64,000 nucleotides of DNA, from positions 8,100,022 through 8,164,021 of the forward strand of contig NC_083638.1 in the NCBI RefSeq assembly GCF_963576545.1. The letters run 5' to 3'. The position numbers and the translations under genes are program-made. The stretch comes from Limanda limanda (taxonomy: Eukaryota; Chordata; Actinopteri; Pleuronectiformes; Pleuronectidae). The notes under the pieces are model-generated. The model worked only from the letters and a program-made list of their open reading frames with translations. It was not told the origin of the DNA and did not search any database. Shown here one piece after another: positions 1 to 57,428 of the stretch. The stretch's first letter is position 1; every line of letters begins with the position of its first letter.

Positions 1-2540
1 TCCAGCCTGACTCTAAACTCCTGTGAGAACGCCTCCTTCTGTTATAGAAATAATGTTATAGCAGCATTTCAAAGCCCTGTGGTGTAAAATATCTATAGAT
101 ATCTATAAATATAGTAGATAATCATTCCTGCAGAGCTACATGAGATGATGTGATGGGACAGTAAATATGTGAGGATGAATGCCAAAAATGAATCACTGTT
201 TTAGGTAATTGTGAGGTCTTGATAATCAAATATATTTTTTTTACTTTATTTTATTGTGATTTGACAGTAAGCCTACATTTGATGTCATGTCATTATATGA
301 ATGTGGACAGCATTCTATTGTCACATTGTTGGGTGATTTGAAAACATGTGATCGTGTTTTTATTGTTTTCTTTTGATTGTTAAGATCGGCTCACTTCCTG
401 CTTTTAGCTGGCATCAGCTAATTAGATTAATCATGAAGGATTTTCTTTGAGTCAGGTAAGTTCAACCTGAACAAACAGCGATAAACGGTTTTGATCGCAC
501 ATCAACAGGGAGTGAAGAGACGGACGCTACAGATGGTTTTAAGTCAAAGAAGTGTTCAGGTCTCATGATGTCGCCTCACAACAAACACAAGAGATTTCCC
601 CTCTGGTTTGTAATAATTGTGCAGGTCGTCTGTTCTTCTCCTTGGAGACGCAAAGTTATAGTTTTACTGCAAATTACCTTCTGACGATTTTTGGTCCCAT
701 GTTCATCTGGGCAAACTGTGTCAATAAAAGAAATCTGTGTGATTCTGATCTGTATCTTCTTTTAGCAACGGAAAGAAGAAATCCCCCAGACTTTAATTGT
801 TCTTTGTCTCAGCAGACAGTTGATAATAATTGCAGCTTGAGGCCCTTTGGGGGTAAACTCCCGTGAATTCATCTCACTCCCCAAAATTCCCCTTGAAGTT
901 GTAATAGCTCTAATCAATCAAAAAAAGCCCAAATCGTAAACAGATAATGAGACGGATCGTAAACAGAAGCAGGAAGATGTAAGTGTTTAGTGTTGGAGAA
1001 GAAGAACAGATGCAGTGTGGCTGCAGAGGTTTAACATGCACCTCTCTAATTGGGAGGGTTTTTCTTCCTGCTCTGAGGAGTCTCTGCGCTCCTGTGAGGT
1101 GCCTGTCGGGGGGGTTCTGCAACAAAGGATTAAAGCCGAGGATAATGAAGTAAACATCGAAGAACTGCAGCTTCATGTTGGTCGAGGTCCAGCATCAGAC
1201 GTTCATTTGATGGAGCTTTCATGCTGCTCATGAGCTGTAGAGAAGAAACAAAGGAGTCGTCGCTGCTTAATACTGAAACTGGAACTGTTGTCCTTCAAAG
1301 TCCTGTGAGATTTGATTCCTGGTTCAAAGGGAAGCATCATGGAGGGATGAGAGTCGGGGAGTTATTATCTGAACCTCAGACCAGGTGGCTTCACTAAGCA
1401 GCACTTTAATATCTCAGAAGTTATGCTGTAAATAAACTGTCAGGCCGCTGAGATCGTAACATCACTTCTACCACCTCCTCCATGTTAGTGGACTGACAAA
1501 ATCTAGCACATAATTTATCGCCATGACTTATTGTTTCTTACTGTATATATTGTCTTATTGTCTATATTGTTGTTTTGTTTTTATGTACAGTGCACCAACC
1601 ACACCATGGCAATTTCCAATGTATGCAAATATACGTGGCAATAAAAAGAATTCTGATTCTGTTTCTTATTCATTGTCATTTTCCCCGTATTATCACACTC
1701 ATGTTTGTTCACGTGTTTATTATTTGAGTTATTTGATGCTGTAAAAACAGGTGGACACGTTATGATTGACAGCTGACACCGCCTTCTGAACAGTAGGAGG
1801 AAGATGAGAAGCATCATACGTCTTTATTTACAATCTGTGGTTGTACCGTACAGCTGCCAACAGATGGCGACGATGAGCTGTTCATCCACTGTGTCTTGAT
1901 GATGTCATGCAGATGTTTTGCTCAAGTTGAAATAATCATTTACATCTTTGCACAAAAACTACGGTTTCCTTTGGTTCTGATGTTGCTGTGGTAACAATAT
2001 TGAATTCTACCATTTTATTAAATGTAAGAATTAATCTTACAGATGGTTCTTTCCAGTTTAGTTTCCTTTCCTTTTCCACAAGAAGCCTCGATGCCATTGA
2101 GGCATTTAATTCAATAAACCTCCGCGGTCGCTTTGCTTCCCGGCCTCGTTAAGGGCCTCTGCTGTGGATGATGTAATGTTAGCGCCCGAGTGCTACATGC
2201 AAACGCATTTAAATTGCAAATTAGTTTGACATGAAAAATGCAAGCCTGCCTCAGTGAGTGGTGTTGTGTTAGGCGCACGGTACAGACACACAACCACACG
2301 CCTGCAGCAGCGCTCACATCGGCTGCCCCCCGCCCCCCCTCTTATCTGCTCCTCTTTGATCACGATTACCCAGCAAACAACAGACCGTGTGTAAAGCTTC
2401 CACGCCGCCGCCAGGACGCCTTCAGTTGTTTAGCGTGTGAATGTGAGAGTTGATTGACAGGTTGGATCACAGCGGGGGGGGGGGGGTACTGTCTTAACCT
2501 AATTTCCCTGTCGCTGTTGTTTTTGTTCACAGAAAGCGAC
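1..2540. other. Left flank beyond slc6a5, no gene seen
   Basis: No exon with family similarity and flanking splice sites on either strand. Contains a LINE-like tail at 1500-1670, AT-rich sequence and a G13 run near 2474-2486. Human NELL1 lies on this side of SLC6A5, but no NELL1 exon is recognisable. Confidence 0.6.
1500..1670 (+). mobile_element. LINE 3'-end fragment (L2/CR1-like tail)
   Basis: T-rich sequence leading to TGTACAGTGCACCAACCAC, then GTGGCAATAAAAAGAATTCT and a short ATTCTG repeat. This arrangement (a 'GGCAATAAA' word followed by a GATTCT repeat) is common at the 3' end of fish L2-type LINEs. Class is recalled, not searched. Confidence 0.45.
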
Positions 2541-2559
2541 AACGGAGAAAACAATAACA

Positions 2560-2569
2560 TTTATTTATT
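2560..2569 (-). terminator. Candidate distal poly(A) signal of slc6a5
   Basis: Two overlapping AATAAA hexamers on the minus strand, with T/GT-rich sequence just beyond at 2500-2550. Not proven to be used. Confidence 0.4.
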
Positions 2570-3967
2570 GATTCATAGGTTATACATTTCATGATATAAT
2601 AGCGATATATTATTATTGGCAAAGATACTATAATCCAATTGCATTTCTATACATGAATACAAAATCTGAGGTAGGGCCTCAAAGATTGATGACATTGAAA
2701 ATAAATGCATTTCACATATATGATATATATATATTTTGTTAATTTTTTTTAAATCTCACACGTATTTTTAAAACATATTTGTTATATACAGTATATCTAC
2801 TCTCTATTTTTCCAAATCAAAGGATGGCATGGGCGGTCAGAGGCACATATCTATATCCATAGGCAGCAGCACCTCACATAGAACACACAGAAATATATGA
2901 CATTACTCAAGTAATTAGAAATTTAACCTATGCATTCATAGGTCACACAGTAAAGTGCCAAAAAAGACACAACAGACAGAACGATAGGAATACTGGGACT
3001 ATATGAGACAGACGATTAGCTATTCTGTGGTGTTATTCTTGAAATACATACAATACTCTACCACCAGAGGACATCTATAAGGCCAATGGTTACCTGAAGA
3101 TGTGTTGTAACGTATTGGCGAACATCGAGGAACACTACGTGGGACATGGATGGCAGTATCTCAACCTCCTATCACGAAGATCACACATTCCTTTTTTTCT
3201 TGTCAAGTTTTTTTTTCTGTTTTCACTAAAACCCCCTAGTTTAAAGTAGTCTCTCTTTGGTTTCCTATACTGCCCAGAGTTGACTTGCAGGCAAAAGCGA
3301 ATTGACAGTTACTTCTTTATTATTTTTTATTATTTTCTGGTCTTCCTCCTCTCCTGTGAGGAGGAGGACGACAGCGCCGCTCGGGTTTTTCTTAACTTTA
3401 TGACGAACGAAAAGCTCCCTAAAGCAAACATGCATGGACTTATACTACCGAGAGAGAAAGGACAAGGATTACTATACATGGACATTGAGTTACAGCAACA
3501 CAAACTGCACATGCAAGCTTGTCAGAGTTATATTCTATGAAGCAGTGTGGCTTTAACTGAACCCTCATTCTTTTTTTTACCCTCAAAGCAAAAAGCAGAG
3601 AAGCCCAGTAGAAATGGAAAATCCCTAAAGGAAATAGTTGGATTCAAACTCAGGGTGTCAGAGGGTTTTTATCATTCAAGTCTCACTACGAAGAGTTGAG
3701 GTTCCACAAGGTCCCGACGTGGGATCTGAATCTTTTTCGGAGCTCGCCAGTGTTTAAAAGTTGTGTTTTACTGGACTCGAGCTCACAAGTGTCGGACAAA
3801 GGTCCTCGTGTCCACGTGAAAACACAGAGAGGAGTCGAGGCGTCCTGGGGAAAAGGAAAAACTCCTGTAGATCTGCTTCTTTCACACAATCTACTCTGGG
3901 ACTGGCCATGCAAACATCCGATTGACAGAATACGTGGAATTCAGTAAAACTAAGACAGAGACAACGC

Positions 3968-3969
3968 GC

Positions 3970-4003
<34 letters not shown>

Positions 4004-4044
4004 ACACACACGCACACACACACACAAGCACGCACAGACACACA
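3968..4044. repeat. Interrupted (CA)n tract
   Basis: CA units with CTCA and CGCA interruptions; in the putative slc6a5 3' UTR. Confidence 0.93.
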
Positions 4045-5392
4045 GTATTATCATATTTGAGCGAATAGAGCTAAATGCGCTAAAGACTGAACAAAAGCGA
4101 CACTGTGGAGCAAGCAGGATATTTAATAACAGGGCATTTGTGCTCATTAATTGATTATGTTTTCTTTTTCCGAAACGCTACAACGTCTAAAATCACATCC
4201 GTGCTACGACTCATGTCTAGATTATGAAAGGACATGGCTTAGAGACCCTTGAACTCAAATGTTATTGCATCCAGACCTGCAGCCTCCATGAAAACGCTCA
4301 AAAATTAAAAAACCTGCAGTGTTAAAAGCATATTAAAGCCAATCTGAGCTTTTAGTCAACATGAAGATCTCCAACTGGTCGAAGCTTCGCCCACAAAGTA
4401 CAGACTGGACCCCTGGCATGTCGCGTGCCAGTTGGACCCCCGGCTGAGCTGCACCGGATTGTTCTGCAGTGGTGATACATCTGGACGTTAACCTAACACA
4501 CACTCATAGAGTTACTCAACTCAACAGCACGACTTAAAGGTAAATGTGTTCTATCGATCTCCCCGGCTCTTAGAAGCCAGCACAAACCAGTTAGACAGAG
4601 GGGGGGGGTCCAGATGTTGATCCACCGTGTTGACTCCTACAAAGAGCAGCGTGGACCAACGTAGGATCACATGTCTGCAAGGAGACGGGAAGATTTGACG
4701 AAAAAAGCCTTTAAATATCTGTATATATGCAAAAAACCTTTAAATCTCCAGTCATTCTAAATTTACATTTATTAAATGAATAGTTGTTTTGGTTGTAATA
4801 ATGTAATAAACATATTGAAAAGCAAGATATTGGACTTAGCGCTGCACACAGTCTGTCACTCGCTCGTCCTGTGTAACAACTACAAGGTGCATTGAAGCCA
4901 CAGTAAGCAAACAGCACTGAGGTGATCAGGAAGCAGCGATTTGATTCTGATCTTTTTACAAACACTCTACTCCCCCTTATATACGTGTAGGGTTAGGATG
5001 GCTCGATACTCTCTGTTTCCTATGCACTGAATGCTTTATTATTCCTGCAACCACCGGAGTAGTCGGACTGGAATCAAATATATACCTGAGACCCTGTTTT
5101 TCTTTTTTTTTGATTTTTTTTTCTCACGAGGACACACAGAGAGAGAGAAGCAGAGAGAGAGGCAAAAAGTCTGAAATGGCAAAGAGAGGTCTCCGCAGCT
5201 CTACCACAAACAACAAGAGACCAAGTCCACTTCCAGGGAAGGAGCCGGCCGTTCTCTACGTCTAATCCTCGTCTACTCGGATATCGTGAGAAGGCAACAA
5301 CACGCACACACACACTACTGGAGGAGAGCTTGTATCTGAGAGGAGATATTAACACAGTGAGCAGGAGACACGTTGGGGTTAGATAGACGTTA

Positions 5393-5396
<4 letters not shown>

Positions 5397-5422
<26 letters not shown>
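5397..5422. repeat. (CA)n microsatellite
   Basis: Thirteen CA units; putative slc6a5 3' UTR. Confidence 0.95.
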
Positions 5423-5426
<4 letters not shown>

Positions 5427-5639
5427 CTCAGGATCTATCTTGCTAGCTCTCTCCTCTGATGGAAGCAATACATATGTTATCATATATTCTGTGTGTATAT
5501 ATATATTTATTATATATTAATATTTACGTATATATAACTGAAGAGGTTAAATGGCCACACTCGTATACTAAAGGAAAACTATTCTACATTTAGTCAGGAA
5601 CGTTATATTGGAGGATAATACAGCAGGAGTCACTAAGTA

Positions 5640-5662
5640 GAGAGAGAGAGAGAGAGAGAGAG
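5640..5662. repeat. (GA)n microsatellite
   Basis: Eleven GA units; putative slc6a5 3' UTR. Confidence 0.95.
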
Positions 5663-5924
5663 GGTGCTGCAGGATGCAAACCAAACGGGTAACAGTGCAC
5701 GCTGGGTTTTTATTTTTTATTTTGTTTTGTTTTTGTTCTGTTTGTTTTTTTTATTATCTCCAAGGCAGTTGATACTATTTGCTTTGTACACAGACGGGAA
5801 GAAAATACAGATCCCACGCCAAGCTCGCTCGACCGCTTCTCTCTCCCTCAATTCTCTTTTTTGCTTTTCCTGCGTTTGCTTTCAGCGAGATGATTCATTA
5901 TCTATACACACAAAAGTGATGGCA

Positions 5925-5926
<2 letters not shown>

Positions 5927-6017
<91 letters not shown>

Positions 6018-6024
6018 GCACACA
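5927..6024. repeat. (CA)n microsatellite in putative slc6a5 3' UTR
   Basis: About 45 uninterrupted CA units, then CGCGCACACA. On the transcript strand it is (TG)n, about 400 nt after the stop codon. Confidence 0.98.
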
Positions 6025-6425
6025 TCTCCATAGGGAGCAGCTATGGCGAGTCTAATATTGCAAGTGCAGTCTGAGCTGTGCCTTTTTATGACACAATTTT
6101 TCTCTTGGAATAAAGATCCCTGGGTCGGGCTCTGGAGTAATCAGTGGTCATGTGTGGGAGGCGATGATCGCCCGTTAATCGAGTGGGAAGCAGCAGCGGA
6201 GGAGGAGCAGACTCCAGCCGGGCAGCCACTCCTCTCTGAACCAAGAGAGGCAGTGACGAAGGAGAAGAGGAAGAGGAGGATAAAGGAGCCTGTCTCCACT
6301 GCCACGTCTGAGGGAGGAGGAGAGGAAGCAGAGGGTGATGTACAGATGGGGAAAAGAGAGAGAGAGGAAGAGGAAGGAGGAGGAGGAGTTGGAGGTGGTG
6401 GGTTGTGGTGCCGGCGGAGCAGCAG

Positions 6426-24622
<18,197 letters not shown>

Positions 24623-24625
<3 letters not shown>

Positions 24626-24720
24626 GTTCCGTGTGTTCTCCGAAGCTCTCCTGGCAGAGTGGGACCCGCTGTGGGAAAGTGGAGGGGAGGACTGGGAGCT
24701 GGTGCCTGTGGCCGCGCACA
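24623..24720 (-). CDS. slc6a5: slc6a5 exon 1: 5' UTR plus the ATG
   Basis: The start codon occupies 24623-24625 and is the last codon of the exon. The donor GTGAGT follows directly at 24622. Splicing to exon 2 gives M-DSSDQRDMM, aligned with the mammalian start MDCSAPKEM. The frame stays open upstream of this ATG for about 320 nt with no other ATG until 24946, so translation from 24623-24625 is preferred. The upper boundary (about 24710-24720) is only inferred from a TATA-like element at 24738-24745. Confidence 0.8.
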
Positions 24721-24737
24721 CAGCAGAGTGCAAAGCT

Positions 24738-24845
24738 TTTCTATAGGTCCGTGGGAAACGGGTTTGCGTCAGTGCGGTGCAAGGTGCCCTTCGCGGGACG
24801 CTTTCTTGATAATAGGAGTTTGATAAATCATTGGCCTTGGATTGG
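24738..24845 (-). promoter_or_regulatory. slc6a5: Candidate slc6a5 core promoter
   Basis: On the minus strand a TATAGAAA box lies at 24738-24745 and CCAAT boxes at 24830-24834 and 24841-24845. That would place initiation near 24710, giving a 5' UTR of roughly 85 nt before the ATG. Motif-based only. Confidence 0.4.
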
Positions 24846-25018
24846 GGATTTTTAAAGGGACAACCGGAGTCAAGACGACAGAGAGAGAGAGGGGGGGGGC
24901 GAGGGGGTTGTGCGTGCGTGGATTTGTGTGCGTTCCGGTTACGCAAGATGCCTGCGTGCGTGAGCGCTGGACGGCTGATTAATACACTTGTCTCCAGGGA
25001 TGTGTAGGGTGCTCTCTC

Positions 25019-25076
25019 TCACAAACACACACACACACACACACACACACATGGACACACACACACCAGCTCTTCC
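25019..25076. repeat. (CA)n microsatellite upstream of slc6a5
   Basis: CA units broken once by TGGA. Confidence 0.95.
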
Positions 25077-25630
25077 CACAACACACAGACCCAGGTTCAG
25101 GCTCTTATCGACAGGATGTAACGAGCAACACCAGAGTGCACTTGGGTCTAAATAACATCTGAGTCGTGTTTCTCTGGTACAGTCACAAGTACAGTAGCAT
25201 TGGTGTTCGCAAGATTCTTGGTTAAAAAGAAATCTTTCTTCTTCGTCTAACGCAAATCTTAGGCCTGGAAATGCAGAAACTTGCCTCTACGTGTGTGTTT
25301 AAGTTGTTAAATATCAAAAAGTAGTCTGACATCTTTATAAATATTATTATGAACACGCATATTGTGACTAAGCTTGTGAAAAATCCACTATTTGTCATTT
25401 CACAAGTAAAATCGAGGGTTAAAGATCATGTGCTAAAAATGGTCTGAACTATAAATAGTTTTTTCACTTGACTTGTTTTACGCACGGCGGCGCGCTTCTG
25501 GATCTATAGGTTCACGCTCCTCCGTGCGTCATCGATAGGAGCAACGATCAAGTTGGGCAAATAAAAAATAAAAAAAATAAAGTAGGCGAGGTCTTGGAGC
25601 AGCTACTCATTTGTCCAGGTTCTTACGCAA

Positions 25631-25703
25631 GAAGGAAGGAAGGAAGGGAGGAAGGGAGGAAGGGAGGAAGGGAGGAAGGGAGGAAGGGAGGAAGGGAGGA
25701 AGG
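25631..25703. repeat. Minisatellite, 8-bp unit GGAAGGGA
   Basis: About nine tandem units, all purine on the plus strand, starting as GGAA repeats. Confidence 0.95.
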
Positions 25704-26563
25704 ATGGAACAGGAGCCAAGAGCCAACCGCTGGACTCAAAGCAGTGACAGCGCAGGGTGTAAAAAAGAAAAGGTGACACACGCTGTAGATTGTGAAACAC
25801 TGCATTGCGCATATGAACCAGAGGCCAAGTCTCCAGATCAGATCCCGACCAGCGAGTCACATGGGAGTACATCCCAAAAAGAGACCCTTCGTTCAATTGA
25901 GGAGAAATTGGTTGATTTGATTTTTTTGATCGTTGAACAAATCTTTAGGCCTCGATGCGGTGGATCATCACAGTAAGAGCTGCAGGAGACACACAACACA
26001 CACCACACAAAGACACACACACACACACACACATGCACATAAATAAACACACACCGGGCGGATACAGGGGAAATAAATTGGTTTCGTGTAGAATGTTTAA
26101 TTCTGACAGTTTGAGGTGATTTCGCTTAATGAAGCGGGACTTCCGGGCCTCGCCTCTGATTGACGGGATGTGCACGTGGCTCATCTCAGACCTGACTGTG
26201 CAAATTATTACACATTAAAAATAAGCAGCAGGGTTTAGCTGCCTATAGAATATATAGTAAGAATAATGATATTAAATTGCAAGCAGGGCAATATATATGA
26301 TATTTATGTTGTATATAGGCTGATAATAATTAATGGGCTGTTAAATTGACGTCGATAAAATCATTAGGGATCGTTTGAGATCTTTTACATTTTAAAAACA
26401 TTAAAGAACGAGTCCACATCCGGTTTGAGAAATTTGTTTCCAAACCACATAAATAAAAATCAGACGTGTTTTTTTTTATTATAAACTAAAAACTATTTGC
26501 ATTAAATGAACAAAACACTTTTTGTGATGAATGATGACTTCACGACAGCTGTGAGCAGGTTTG

Positions 26564-26564
<1 letters not shown>

Positions 26565-26630
<66 letters not shown>
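26565..26630. repeat. (CT)n microsatellite
   Basis: About 33 perfect CT units; next to a motif-rich island at 26640-26760. Confidence 0.97.
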
Positions 26631-26632
<2 letters not shown>

Positions 26633-26841
26633 ATTGTGCGTGTGCGGCCGTGCATGCGCTCCAGATAAGCGGCTGCGGTGCGTGTGCACGAGCCGCCGCC
26701 TCGACTTTAATTACATTGTCAACAGAGAATAATTGTAATTGATTTCTGCTCCTCTTCCTCCCACACGCACACGCACGCGCACACACACGCACACGCACGG
26801 CACTATAATCATGCCAACACGTGTAGTTCTGATTCTCATCA

Positions 26842-26868
26842 GGCGTTTTTTAAATGTTTCATTCAAAC

Positions 26869-26935
<67 letters not shown>

Positions 26936-27002
26936 ATTTATTTAATTGTCATTCTCTCACTCTCTTGCTCATTCTGCAGGATCCAGATCTCAGCAGCAAT
27001 TA

Positions 27003-27033
<31 letters not shown>

Positions 27034-27100
27034 AATTGGTGCTGCTCTCATTAATACCATCATTACATCGATAAATATCACTCTTATTTTCTGTTTCGGG

Positions 27101-27152
<52 letters not shown>

Positions 27153-27241
27153 CAACCCACCTCTCCTCTCTCCCCCATATTCCTCCTCCCAAGCCCAACC
27201 GGTTGAGGCGTTTTTTAAATGTTTCAGTCAAACCAGAACTC

Positions 27242-27298
<57 letters not shown>

Positions 27299-27444
27299 AT
27301 TTCTTTCTCATTCTCTCACTCTCTCTCTAATGCAGGATCCAGATCTCATCAGCAATTATCATTATTATTATTATTATTATTATTATCATTATTATTATAA
27401 TTTGTGCTGCTCTCATTAATACCATCATTCATTTCTGTTTCGGG

Positions 27445-27494
<50 letters not shown>

Positions 27495-27572
27495 CCTCCA
27501 TCTCTTCTCAACCCACCTCTCCTCTCTCCCCCATGTTCCTCCTCCCAATCCAAACCAGTCGAGGCCGATTTC
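26842..27572. repeat. Two tandem copies of a 355-365 bp compound block
   Basis: Copy 1 begins at 26842 and copy 2 at 27207 with GGCGTTTTTTAAATGTTTCA. Each has, in order, (CT)n, TTTATT, CTCACTCTC, CAGGATCCAGATCTCA, (ATT)n, GTGCTGCTCTCATTAATACC, TTTCTGTTTCGGGTCCCTC, (CT)n, CAACCCACCTCTCCTC and CCTCCTCCCAA. A third start GAGGCC appears at 27561. Copies differ in array lengths and a few bases, so the duplication is recent. Confidence 0.95.
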
Positions 27573-28139
27573 CCACCTCCACTCATCAGAGGAAGAGGCT
27601 TCTACTGGTTCCTGGTTTTAATCTTTCATTAATATCCACACATCAGAGAAGCACCGTCACAGCGGCCTGTGTTGGATTCAGCTCCATCATCTCTTTCCTT
27701 TTTTATTTCTGGCCCAGACTGAAGTCGTGATGGAGGAGCAGGGCTCACGCACGGCACGCACGCGGATGAAGGGACATTTCCGGGTGTGTCTCCTCGCGCT
27801 CGTTAATTTCGCGGGCGCGTGTAATTAATTGATCGTTCACTCCCACTGTCGCCCGAGCGATAAGAAGTTGCATCCATCTGAGGCTGCAGGCGCCTGGACA
27901 GCAGCGATTCAGCGGAGGAGGTCAACCAGAGGCCCAGGGCTGCCCTTCATCATCATCATCATCATCACCCTCATCATCATCTTCATCAGTTCTGGGTGTC
28001 ACAGGCTTCAAGCTGCCGCAGAGAAAGCAGTGAAAACCAAAAGGCTTTTGTGTTTTCCTTACCACAGCAATTCTGTTTTAATTCCCTTTTGGTCTTTTCA
28101 TAATTCAGGCGACCATGTGGTTTTCTAAAGGTGTTCAGG

Positions 28140-28350
28140 CTGCAGGGCGAACCCCCCCAAAAATACCCTTAAATAAGTTGTGGTACAAATAACTATATTT
28201 GTGGAAGGATGGAAAATGGGCCAAGAAAGAATCCCGGTCTTGAATATTGTGAGATTTGGCGTTTTTTAATTAAAAAAGGTGACTGATATTTCTGAGTGTG
28301 TGCGGGTGCAGCTTGGTTGAATTCAAGGGGACTGTTGGGCCTTTGTATGA
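28140..28350 (+). mobile_element. Dispersed repeat, family A copy
   Basis: Words typical of a widespread percomorph repeat: GGAAGGATGG, ATGGGCCAAGAAAGAA, GCAGCTTGGTTGAATTCAAG and GGGGACTGTTGGGCCTTTG. Class not determined; no coding capacity seen in any copy here. Confidence 0.8.
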
Positions 28351-28689
28351 TATCCAAGTGCTGTTCTATAATCTTTAAACCTTTTCACAGTGTATCTGTA
28401 TTTATGCTGATTATTAAAACTCTCCAGGATTTCATAAAGTCCTCTTCCACGGGGCTATGGAGTCTGAGTCAAAATAAACTCAAGTCCTCTGCTGTTGGAA
28501 TAGAAACTGAACATGATGACTGGTCCGGTCCTTGTGTGAAGCTGCAGGTACAAGAACCACGTGATTAAAATGCAGATGATTAAATGAAACTTTAATGTGA
28601 GCCGAGTGTTTCCAGTTTAATTTCACTGGGTTAGAACTTGTGTTAGGCTGTTTCTGTGCAGGGCCTGGTTGGGATGACACTGGTATGTA

Positions 28690-28930
28690 TCAGGTACATT
28701 AAGGGGATGGGTATTAGGAGTGTGTCTAATTGATTTAGAAGTGGTTCTCAGCCACTGTGTGGTAATAAATATGGCTGCAAACCAGTAATACCAGATACTG
28801 TGGGTTTAGTTGGTAATCATCAGATCAGATGTATCTTAAATAGTTTTAGAACTATGTCTGAACAAACTTGATGGATTTGGTGCAGAATTTAAGGAACTTT
28901 TGGGCCTCGGTGGACGTTTTCTATATTGAG
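28690..28930 (+). mobile_element. Dispersed repeat, family A copy (diverged)
   Basis: TACATTAAGGGGATGGGTATT, then TTTGGTGCAGAATTTAAGGA and CTTTTGGGCCTCGGTGGACG match the 3' half of the family. Confidence 0.55.
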
Positions 28931-29769
28931 CCGGAACATGTCCTCAGAACTCAGAGAGACAATTCATATTCAACACGACAAACTCACTCAGTTTCCTGCT
29001 ATTTGCTGGTTTGTTTAGGAATAAATAAGAAAATGTCGCCTGGAGCTGAAGGAATTCAACATGTTGGGTTTTTATAAAAGGTCCGTGACTCATCTCAGGC
29101 AGAAAATGAAAGTGGAAATTTCAGTGGACTGTAGCTGAGGCGATGTATTGATGTTCGCAGGAGCCGTGGAAATACATCACAAGGAGACAAATCAAATCCC
29201 CTGTAAGCGAGACGACCGGCTCCTCCTCTTCCTCTTCCTCACAGATAACTACACTTTCACACAGGCTAGGATTCATCATCTCAGGCGGAGGAAGAAGGGA
29301 AAATCTTTAATTATAAGCAGAGTTGCTCAATGAAGTGTGTAAAGAGGCTTCAGTCAGAGCCTTTTAAAGACTTAAATTCATTTTGCATCGTCCCAGTAAA
29401 CTCACGGAAGACGGATGAGGCCGGTGGTTGGATCTCACGCAGGAAGGAGGAAAACGTGCTGAGAAACACGAGGAAAACCCAGAATCTCTTTAACAAAGAG
29501 CTGAAACCAGTTTGTGTTTTAGTTTTAATTTTATACGACATTTTAATCAGGACGGGAAACGTGAGTAATGGAGCATGATGAGGGATCTAAGCTTCTCTGA
29601 GCACGTGTGCAGGTCGTAAGGCCTCTAAGGTTAAACTGAAATTGAAAGTTAAACACCTTTGAAACAAAGGAATAATACATCTAAAATATTTACCCTTTCA
29701 ACCTATCGTTCAATAATTTAAATAAGCGGTTCAATCATGCTATGTGAAATAAAATACGTCCACAAGGAG

Positions 29770-29915
29770 GAAATTTCATGTTTTTAACTTTTATTAAGGT
29801 ACAGAAACACTTCTTACATTCAAAACATAAGAATCAAGTATTCTACTCCCCTACTGTCATATGTCATATTAAAAAAAAGGTCTATATTTGCTGAGCTAGG
29901 TGATGTTTGGAGTTA
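29770..29915 (-). terminator. prmt3: prmt3 3' UTR with AATAAA signal at 29790-29795
   Basis: A short 3' UTR of about 145 bp. AATAAA on the minus strand lies at 29790-29795, so cleavage is expected near 29770. The sequence beyond is AT-rich intergenic DNA. Confidence 0.75.

Positions 29916-57428
<27,513 letters not shown>

Larger units (their letters stand above)
2540..6425 (-). other. slc6a5: Probable slc6a5 3' UTR
   Basis: Inferred transcript tail. Two overlapping AATAAA signals (minus strand) lie at 2560-2565 and 2564-2569, followed by a T/G-rich stretch. Nearer AATAAA words occur at about 3313, 5031 and 5505, so shorter ends are possible. No coding exon and no dispersed repeat is seen between stop and 2560, only (CA)n, (GA)n and AT-rich patches; a lack of transposons suits a UTR. 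RNA data would settle the end. Confidence 0.4.
24850..29769. other. Intergenic region between prmt3 3' end and slc6a5 promoter
   Basis: 4.9 kb. Contains (CA)n at 25019-25076, an 8-bp minisatellite at 25631-25703, a homeobox/Sox-motif-rich island at 26640-26760, a duplicated (CT)n/(ATT)n block at 26842-27572, a GC-rich island at 27720-27900, an (ATC)n run at 27949-27988 and repeat copies at 28140-28350 and 28690-28930. No coding exon recognised. Confidence 0.75.
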
